Shown here: one piece after another, positions 58,315 through 64,000 of the stretch
Position numbering within the stretch: the stretch's first letter is position 1
Layout of the letters: the number at the start of each line of letters is the position of its first letter
Assembly: GCA_018001225.1 (NCBI GenBank)
Contig: JAGNIJ010000005.1
Location: 57,230-121,229 of the forward strand
DNA from: Kiritimatiellia bacterium
GTDB taxonomy: Bacteria > Verrucomicrobiota > Kiritimatiellia > CAIQIC01 > JAGNIJ01
Direction: 5' to 3'
DNA length: 64,000 bases
The notes under the pieces: model-generated
Told to the model about the DNA's origin: nothing
The model's database searches: none
The model's input: only the letters and a program-made list of their open reading frames with translations
Translations under genes and position numbers: made by a program

Positions 58315-60003
58315 TCAGTACACGGGCAGGATCGACACCACCCGGTCCGCCAAGTGTTCCGGCGTCGGGGCCTCCCGTTCCTCCGTCGGGGAATGCTCCC
58401 GCATCGTCGTTGGAATATAGAGGCGGAACGTCGTGCCGTGGCCTTCGCGCGAGGCCACCTCGAGCCGCCCGCCCACTTCGTGCAGCAGGCGCACCGTGAC
58501 CGACAGGCCGAGGCCGTGTCCCGGTCCGCTCCGGCCGGGATCCTTCCCTCGCCCCGGCAGGAAGATGTCCCGCAGCCGCTCCGCCGCGATTCCGCAACCG
58601 GTGTCGGCGACCTGCAGGACCAGGTAGCCGTTGTCCGCGCGCAGGTCCACCTCGATGCCGCCGGCGGTCGTGTGCCGGCAGGCGTTGGTCAGGAGATTGT
58701 CCGTGATGCGGTCCAGGACCAGGGCGTCCCCCGTGATATGGTCGGGCGCGCCGGGCGCCACGGTGACGCGCACCCGGAGGGGCGCGCCGAGCGTCAGGGC
58801 GCGCAGCAGCGCCTCGATGCGCCGGGCCAGCCGGAGGACCGGGATGGGTTCGAGCGTGATGCGCGTCATGCTCGCATCCTCCCGCATGCGGTTGATGAGC
58901 TGTTCGAGCATCCGGTCCATCCGGTCCACCGCGCCGGCGAGCACTTGGACCCGGTCTTCGTCGGTCCAATCCAGGCGGCCTTCGGCGGCGAGCCGGGCCA
59001 TCAGGCGCAGGGCCGTCAGCGGGCTGCGCATGTCATGGCCCAGGCCGCGCATGTCGCTGGCCAGGACGGATTGCATCTGGTTCAGATGGGCGATCATGTT
59101 CTGCAGCGAATCCGTGCGGTCCTGGAGTTGCCGCTCCAGTTCGCGGGTCCACCGGGCCTGGTTCTCCCGCAAGGCGGAAATCTCGCGCCGCGCCGCCGAC
59201 TCCTGATCCGCGAGTTTCTGGATCGCTTCCTGGCTTTCCCGGGCGAACAGGAGTTGGGCCTGGTAAACGCGCCGCCGATCCAGGTGCAGGCCCAGCAACA
59301 GGCCCCCGAGCGCGCCGGCCAGCGCCGCCGGGCAGGCGGCCGGCCACCACTGATGCGCGAGCCAGAGGGCCAGGAACCCGGCGAGGGCGCCCGCCACGGG
59401 GAGCGTCCATGAATGACCGGCGACGTAGTGCCCGATGTATTCGCAGTACGGATCGCCCCGGGCGATGCAGGCGGCCTCCTCCAAGCGGGCTGGCGGCAGG
59501 CCCCAGAAGGTCGGCATGGTCTGGAAGTTGGCCTGTCTCATCAGGCACAGGGTCCGCGATTCCTTCTGGTTCCGGGTGTTGTAATACCGATAACGATGAA
59601 ACCCGGGGCCCTCCTCCATGATCTCGTACTTGGAGACCCGCGATACCAGATGCATGTTCAAGGCGGCTTGTCGGGTGACACGGCCGGGCGACAGGGCCCA
59701 GAGGACAAACCGGTAGGCGCCGTAGGACTCGTTCAGCTTGTACCCGATCGCGGCCCGGAACGCGGCCTCGTTGCGGTCGAGCCTCTCGAATACCGCTTCG
59801 CAGAACCGGCCCGTGGTTTCCGTGGAAATCCACAGGCGGCCCTCTTCAATGTCCCTGACCCGCAGGCCGCCGTCCCGGGCCAGGGTCTCGAGGGCGTCGG
59901 GACCCCAGTGGTCGCGAACGTATTTCGCCAGGGACTGGAGGCAGCCCAGGATCCACTCCTCGGCCTCCGGGACGGGAACGGGCGCTGGCGTTTGATCGTG
60001 CAT
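58315..60003 (-). CDS. Hybrid-input sensor histidine kinase (V4R-like input, membrane anchored)
   Basis: A protein of 562 residues. The N-terminal globular region to about 195 ends in 'ARLEEAACIARGDPYCEYIG', a motif of the V4R small-molecule-binding family ('E..C.A.GDPYC'). Two membrane helices (about 200-250) and a coiled coil come before the HisKA dimerisation helix with the phospho-acceptor in 'GLGHDMRSPLTALRL'. The HATPase domain shows N-box 'DNLLTNACRH', G1 'VADTGCGI' and G2 'GHGLGLSVTVRLL'. It reads an unidentified ligand. Its partner is probably the single-domain receiver encoded 18 bases upstream. Confidence 0.88.
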   Translation of the reverse strand: MHDQTPAPVPVPEAEEWILGCLQSLAKYVRDHWGPDALETLARDGGLRVRDIEEGRLWISTETTGRFCEAVFERLDRNEAAFRAAIGYKLNESYGAYRFVLWALSPGRVTRQAALNMHLVSRVSKYEIMEEGPGFHRYRYYNTRNQKESRTLCLMRQANFQTMPTFWGLPPARLEEAACIARGDPYCEYIGHYVAGHSWTLPVAGALAGFLALWLAHQWWPAACPAALAGALGGLLLGLHLDRRRVYQAQLLFARESQEAIQKLADQESAARREISALRENQARWTRELERQLQDRTDSLQNMIAHLNQMQSVLASDMRGLGHDMRSPLTALRLMARLAAEGRLDWTDEDRVQVLAGAVDRMDRMLEQLINRMREDASMTRITLEPIPVLRLARRIEALLRALTLGAPLRVRVTVAPGAPDHITGDALVLDRITDNLLTNACRHTTAGGIEVDLRADNGYLVLQVADTGCGIAAERLRDIFLPGRGKDPGRSGPGHGLGLSVTVRLLHEVGGRLEVASREGHGTTFRLYIPTTMREHSPTEEREAPTPEHLADRVVSILPVY

Positions 60004-60021
60004 GAGGTACGCGTAGCGAGG

Positions 60022-60453
60022 TTAGCTCGCGCGGTCTGCGGTCACCGCCTTCGCCGCTTTGGCCAACATGTTCCTGAACATGTCCGGGTCGAAGGGTTTG
60101 ATCAGGATGTCGAACCGGTCCCCGGGATCGAACTCGAATCCGGCCTCCGTCAGGCCGCCCGCCGTCATCAGGACGATATAGACCCGGGGATGTCCGGCAC
60201 GAATCTCGCGGGCCAGTTCGTGTCCCTTCCCGTCCGGCAAGCGGCCGTCCAGCAGGGCGATGTCGTACGGCGTTTGGCGGAATTTTTCGCGGGCCTCCGC
60301 GACCGTGCCTGCCGTGTCGGCCATGAAGCCCCTCTCGCCCCCGGGCGTCGACACCCGGAGCGACCCCAGCGCCAGTCTCAAGACGTTGCGCATGCACGGG
60401 TCGTCATCCGCGATCAGCATGCGCAAACCGTTTTTTGAATCCATGGGCGTCAT
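60022..60453 (-). CDS. Single-domain response regulator receiver
   Basis: A protein of about 143 residues, a receiver with the acidic pocket 'LIADDDPCMR', the phospho-acceptor in 'IALLDGRLPDGKGHEL', a Thr in 'LMTAGGL' and the conserved Lys in 'LIKPFDPDMF'. There is no output domain, so it probably relays phosphate (CheY-like) or acts by protein contact. The start at 60453 (ATG) with GGAG about 11 bases upstream is preferred; an in-frame ATG at 60444 also works. It is co-directional with the V4R kinase (18-base gap). Confidence 0.87.
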   Translation of the reverse strand: MTPMDSKNGLRMLIADDDPCMRNVLRLALGSLRVSTPGGERGFMADTAGTVAEAREKFRQTPYDIALLDGRLPDGKGHELAREIRAGHPRVYIVLMTAGGLTEAGFEFDPGDRFDILIKPFDPDMFRNMLAKAAKAVTADRAS

Positions 60454-60664
60454 GATCAACGCTGGCTCCGCATGATACCCTGCCGGGCGGGGACGGCTGC
60501 TCTACCGCGCCCCATGACCGGATGTCCCGACCTTACCACGCGCCGCCGCCGGGCGATGATATTTCTTTACAGTGGAAATACTGGTCGCGTGGGGCTATAT
60601 GTCGAGCATAAATTGATCCCGTGCCCGGGACGGGACGTTATTCCCGGAGTCCGCGGGAGATGGC

Positions 60665-62404
60665 ATGCGCATGTTGACGGCCCTTCTGTATTTTTTGTCC
60701 GGCGCGGCGTTCGTGGTGGGCATCCACCACCTTTTTATTTTTCTGCGAGCCCGCGCCCGGTGGCAGGCGTTGTGCATAGCGCTTCTGTGCTTCCAAGCCT
60801 CGGCCTATGAGATCGCCTGCGCCGGTCTGTATTCCGCGTCATCGCCCGCCGCCGGGCTGAAGTGGCAGACCCTCCAGTTGGCCCTGCTCTCGCTGCAAAT
60901 CCCGGTGCTCCTCGGGCTGATTTACCAGGTGGTCGCAAAAAAATTCGGCGCCTGGGAGTGGGCGTTGACGGCGTGGGGCGTGCTTTCCTCGATCCTGGTT
61001 CTGCTGGGAAATACCGGACTGGCGCTCCGGATGGACGCTCCCCTCGTCAAACAGGTTTCCCTCGGGAGCCGCGTCCTCATTACCTATCATGAATTCCAAT
61101 GGAGCGTGGTCTCGATGGTCTGGGGTACCATCAGTATCGGCCTCATCCTGTACAACCTGTGGCTCCTGTTTCCACATATGCACCGGTCCCGGCAGGCCAT
61201 GTCCGTCTTCTGGGTGTTGTGCATCTACTTGGGCTCGGTCGTGAACGACAGCCTTGTCGCGTGGGGATGGCTGCCGTTCGTCTACGTGGGGGAATACGGG
61301 ATTCTCGTGTTTGTGCTTGTCGCGGCCTACGGATTCGCCCGGGACGCGGCCCAATACCCGGCCGCCCGGGAGAACGCGAGCCGGCTGGAGGCCATCATCG
61401 CGGCCGCCCCGCTGGGCTTTCATTTGTATCAACGACGGCCGGACGGGCGCGTGGGCTTCCTGAAGGCCAACGCGTACGCCGACAAGATCCTGGGCGATTC
61501 CTGCGCTTCGATGGCCGGCCTGGAGAGCACCCGGGCGGCCTCCCTGCTGGCGGAGGCCGAGATCCATGCCCTTTTCGACCCGAGCCCCACCGCGCCGGCG
61601 TGCATAGAAAAGGAACGGGTGTTTCGCAAGGCCGGCGAGATTTTCTGTACCCTGGACATTCTCGCCGTGCGCGTGGATGCGCAGCACGCCGTCGCCTTCA
61701 TCCGCGACATCTCGGATCGCAAAATGCTGGAGCGCGAGATCGTTTCCTACAGCGAAGCCGAATTGCGGAAAATCGGCATCGAGCTGCACGATACCATCGG
61801 GCAGCAGATGGGCGGCCTGTCGTTTCTCGCCGCAGGCCTGAAGGAGCGCCTGGCCGTGGAGAAGCACTCGGAGGTCGCGGTCGCGGAGACCCTCTGCGAC
61901 TCGCTGATGACCGTGATGGCCGATATCCGCCGGATCATGACGGGCTTGAGCCCTGAATTCAGCATGCGTAATTTGACCACGGCCCTCAAGGCGCTGGCCC
62001 AGCGCACGACCCAGACCCTAGGCCTGTTGTGCACCGCGCAGTTTTCCGGCGGCGACCCGGAACTGGACGAGCCCACCATGCTCAACCTGTATCGCATTGT
62101 CCAGGAATCGATCACCAACGCCGTCAAGCATGCCCGCGCTCAACACGTTCATATTGAAATGCAGAACCATGCCGTCCTGTGCCTGTCCGTGCAGGATGAC
62201 GGCGTGGGGCTCGATCTCGCCTCGGCGCCGGGCAAAGGGAACGGCTTGAAAATCATGCAGTACAGGGCGAATTTAATAGGCGCCACCCTGGAGATCACCG
62301 GGGGAAGCGGAGAGGGGACGCGCGTGGAGTGCCGGCTGTCCCCGGATACGGCAAGAAACCGCGGACCCGGCGGAGAAGGTGGACATGATGGATCCGATAA
62401 CTAA
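60665..62404 (+). CDS. NarX/DegS-type sensor histidine kinase with seven-helix membrane domain
   Basis: A protein of 579 residues. About seven membrane helices occupy the first 230 residues. A PAS-like segment (about 235-360) precedes HisKA_3, whose phospho-acceptor is in 'ELRKIGIELHDTIGQQMGGL', and a HATPase_c domain with 'YRIVQESITNAVKHARA' and 'DDGVGLDLASAPGKGNGLKI'. It forms a transcriptional unit with the NarL-type regulator, which starts inside its last codons. GGGAG precedes the ATG. The signal is unknown. Confidence 0.9.
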   Translation: MRMLTALLYFLSGAAFVVGIHHLFIFLRARARWQALCIALLCFQASAYEIACAGLYSASSPAAGLKWQTLQLALLSLQIPVLLGLIYQVVAKKFGAWEWALTAWGVLSSILVLLGNTGLALRMDAPLVKQVSLGSRVLITYHEFQWSVVSMVWGTISIGLILYNLWLLFPHMHRSRQAMSVFWVLCIYLGSVVNDSLVAWGWLPFVYVGEYGILVFVLVAAYGFARDAAQYPAARENASRLEAIIAAAPLGFHLYQRRPDGRVGFLKANAYADKILGDSCASMAGLESTRAASLLAEAEIHALFDPSPTAPACIEKERVFRKAGEIFCTLDILAVRVDAQHAVAFIRDISDRKMLEREIVSYSEAELRKIGIELHDTIGQQMGGLSFLAAGLKERLAVEKHSEVAVAETLCDSLMTVMADIRRIMTGLSPEFSMRNLTTALKALAQRTTQTLGLLCTAQFSGGDPELDEPTMLNLYRIVQESITNAVKHARAQHVHIEMQNHAVLCLSVQDDGVGLDLASAPGKGNGLKIMQYRANLIGATLEITGGSGEGTRVECRLSPDTARNRGPGGEGGHDGSDN

Positions 62405-63068
62405 GGCCGCCGCGCCAAAAAGCAAGACCCGGCTGTTCATCGTGGATGACCATCCGACGCTCCGGCAGGGCGTGGCCTACCTCATCCGGCAACAGCCGGA
62501 CATGGAATTGATCGGGCAGGCGGAAGACGTCCCCACGGCCCGCATGATGCTCGCGGCCGTCCACCCCGACCTCGTGGTCGTGGACCTCTCGCTCAAGCAG
62601 GGCTCCGGCTTCGACCTGATCCGCGAGATCCGCGCTTCCTGGCCCGGCCTTCCCGTCCTGGTGTTTTCCATGCACGACGAGATGTTGTACGCGCAACGGT
62701 GCATGACGGCCGGCGCCAACGGCTACCTGATGAAGGAAGAGCCTCCCGAACAAATCGTTCAGGCCATTCGAACCATTATCGCCGGCTCCGTCTACTTGAG
62801 CGAGAAGGTCAAGCAGCAGGCGTTGAACGTGGCGTTTTTAAAGGGGGGCGCGACGTTGTCGAACCCCATCGAGAAACTTACGCTGCGCGAGCTGGAGATC
62901 TTCCGGCTGATCGGTCAGGCGTGTTCCACCAAGCAGATCGCCAAGCGGTTGGGCGTCAGCGTGAAGACGGTGGAACTCCACCGCATCCACATCAAGGCCA
63001 AGCTGCAGGCCCGCAGTTTCATCGAGGTGGTGAGGCTGGCTGTTCAGTGGGTTGAAAGAAATCCGTAG
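62385..63068 (+). CDS. NarL/FixJ-family response regulator
   Basis: A protein of 227 residues: an N-terminal receiver ('LFIVDDHPTLRQGVAYLIRQ', phospho-acceptor in 'VVVDLSLKQGSGFDLI', Lys in 'YLMKEEPPEQIV') and a C-terminal LuxR-type HTH ('LTLRELEIFRLIGQACSTKQ', 'IAKRLGVSVKTVELHR'). It overlaps the kinase gene by 20 bases; GGAGAAGG lies 5 bases before the ATG at 62385. It should be phosphorylated by the neighbouring HisKA_3 kinase and bind DNA as a dimer. Confidence 0.92.
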   Translation: MMDPITKAAAPKSKTRLFIVDDHPTLRQGVAYLIRQQPDMELIGQAEDVPTARMMLAAVHPDLVVVDLSLKQGSGFDLIREIRASWPGLPVLVFSMHDEMLYAQRCMTAGANGYLMKEEPPEQIVQAIRTIIAGSVYLSEKVKQQALNVAFLKGGATLSNPIEKLTLRELEIFRLIGQACSTKQIAKRLGVSVKTVELHRIHIKAKLQARSFIEVVRLAVQWVERNP

Positions 63069-63099
63069 GCCGTCGCGCCCCCGGCACGGACCCTGATGC

Positions 63100-63201
63100 C
63101 CAATCCGGGTGAAGGCGGTTTGATTTCGGGCTCACAGGAATTCGCTCCTCCATGGTTCCTGCCACTGGAGGGCGGAGCTCTGCGCCGCCGTTCGTACCGC
63201 C
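63100..63201. repeat. Dispersed intergenic repeat, copy B (inverted relative to 4993)
   Basis: The reverse complement of 4993-5095 in a 379-base gene-free region after the response regulator. The rest of that region (63069-63447) has only short GC-rich tracts, the palindrome at 63271 and a possible -10-like TATAAG near 63246. Confidence 0.8.
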
Positions 63202-63270
63202 CGCGGCCCCGAGCCGGCGAGTTTTCCCCCGGCCCTTTTGGCGCGTATAAGGGCAAACCTTACGTCTAAT

Positions 63271-63286
63271 TTGGGGGGCCCCCCAA
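63271..63286. repeat. Perfect 16-bp palindrome TTGGGGGGCCCCCCAA
   Basis: It is 162 bases before the last gene's ATG, flanked by AT-rich bases. It could be a protein-binding site or an element end; no partner copy was found in the window. Confidence 0.5.
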
Positions 63287-63447
63287 TAGCGGCAATCCTC
63301 TTGGTTGCATTACGATGTAACCCAAAAGAGCGGTTCTGTTCCGGCAGCCCATGAACAGGTTCGCGAGCAAGCCCGTGCGGCGGCAGCCCCCAGGCAGGAC
63401 GCAAGGGGAGTCTCCGCTACGCGGGGCACAATTCTATTGAGGCACAT

Positions 63448-64000
63448 ATGATGAGCATGCATCGGTCGTTCAGGGGCATCGCGCGCGCATGGCGGCAAGG
63501 AATGCTGGGCTTGTTGCTTGCGGGCGCCGCGCGCGCGGATGTGCCGGTCGCGACATGCATGCAGCCGGATAATGCTGCGGTCGGCTACGCGACGTTCACC
63601 GCGCTCGTGTACGGCGTGAATTTCGAGGAGGACGTCACGCAGGCGCGCCTCGGCGGGACCGACCTGGAGGTGCAGTATCTGGACGCGACCTCGTTGAGCG
63701 TCGTGGTGACGGCCGGGTTTACCGAGGGCCCGCGGAACCTGGAGCTTTCCAACGACGGAACCGATTGGTCCACGAGCGTGGGCGCGCTGATGATCTACTC
63801 GTCGGTCACCATGAACGGAGCGTACTACGGTCTCTACAACTACACCAACAGTTACGTGACGGCGAACAACGTCACGGTGTCCTCGTACAACGGGTCGACC
63901 AATACCGGCACGCTGGAGGTCCGGGCATGGCGGCTTCGTGTCGCGAGCTCGGTGGACGCCAAGGGACGCGGTTACGGCGGCGGCGGGGGCGGGGGAGGGT
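63448..64000 (+). CDS. Secreted protein with IPT/TIG-like start and glycine-rich region, partial
   Basis: The frame is open from the ATG at 63448 to the window edge, so only about 184 residues are visible. It starts with a signal peptide ('GMLGLLLAGAARA'), then a beta-sandwich-like stretch ('VGYATFTALVYGVNFEED', 'GGTDLEVQYLDATSLSVV', 'GPRNLELSNDGTDWST') resembling IPT/TIG domains. The visible end, 'VDAKGRGYGGGGGGGG', begins the poly-glycine spacer found in large secreted PVC-group proteins. GAGG lies about 9 bases before the first ATG; ATGs at 63451 and 63457 are in frame. Full length is unknown. Confidence 0.65.
   Translation, partial: MMSMHRSFRGIARAWRQGMLGLLLAGAARADVPVATCMQPDNAAVGYATFTALVYGVNFEEDVTQARLGGTDLEVQYLDATSLSVVVTAGFTEGPRNLELSNDGTDWSTSVGALMIYSSVTMNGAYYGLYNYTNSYVTANNVTVSSYNGSTNTGTLEVRAWRLRVASSVDAKGRGYGGGGGGGG

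Noticed and set aside
63241..63300. Possible c-di-GMP riboswitch because of a GGGCAAACC string near 63251
   Set aside because: The other conserved GEMM segments (GGGACGCAAAGC, tetraloop and receptor) are missing downstream.
1..64000. Transposase, integrase, phage or plasmid replication genes
   Set aside because: None was found on either strand; mobility is indicated only by repeat elements.

Overview
The window is high-GC bacterial DNA. It looks like a member of the Kiritimatiellota or a close PVC-superphylum relative. This is an inference from content: very long secreted beta-helix proteins whose modules start with a 'YVN...P.PAAPYTNWATA...IQ.A' signature, a PEP-CTERM protein, LamG/thrombospondin-type-3/PEGA/NHL surface proteins, pseudopilin-rich machinery, and many intergenic palindromic repeats. 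No rRNA or other marker in the window settles the taxonomy.

Layout. 1-4953: housekeeping genes (partial YihY/BrkB membrane protein, Nudix hydrolase, dGTPase-like HD hydrolase, trpD, nucleotide-sugar dehydrogenase). 4954-5190: two adjacent intergenic repeat elements. 5191-20223: one long minus-strand pilus/secretion operon, in transcription order two prepilin-type proteins, a PilX-like protein, PilM, PilN, PilO, an Ig-like lipoprotein, a 2022-residue secreted protein and a secretin. A PilP/GspC-like gene lies divergently at 20596. 20224-24003: a repeat-rich defence/toxin island with an HTH + AbiEii-type nucleotidyltransferase pair, a truncated nucleotidyltransferase remnant and a ParE/antitoxin pair bracketed by direct repeats, followed by a PilZ protein. 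24250-34729: a PEP-CTERM protein with a strong terminator, then a cell-surface glycan-type locus made of paralogous pairs (two GT-C membrane proteins, two membrane-anchored SGNH proteins), a TMTC-like TPR membrane protein and a methyltransferase.

34990-36240: glutamate dehydrogenase. 36384-46031: two secreted beta-helix proteins, one with five tandem modules (2615 residues). 46114-53374: NYN nuclease, LacI regulator divergent from ptsP, an AT-rich island between twin hairpins, ornithine carbamoyltransferase with unusual motifs, a family 9 glycosyltransferase and a GH16 glucanase. 53499-57896: rpsO-pnp, nth and an exported protein. 57956: tRNA-Thr(UGU). 58315-63068: two two-component pairs. 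63448 to the edge: start of a secreted glycine-rich protein.

Themes. The window is dominated by envelope biology: a secretin/pilin machine, very large exported proteins that may be its clients, PEP-CTERM sorting and membrane glycosyltransferases. At least seven intergenic repeat families lie mostly at gene ends, and one of them runs into a signal-peptide coding region. No transposase, integrase or CRISPR array was found.
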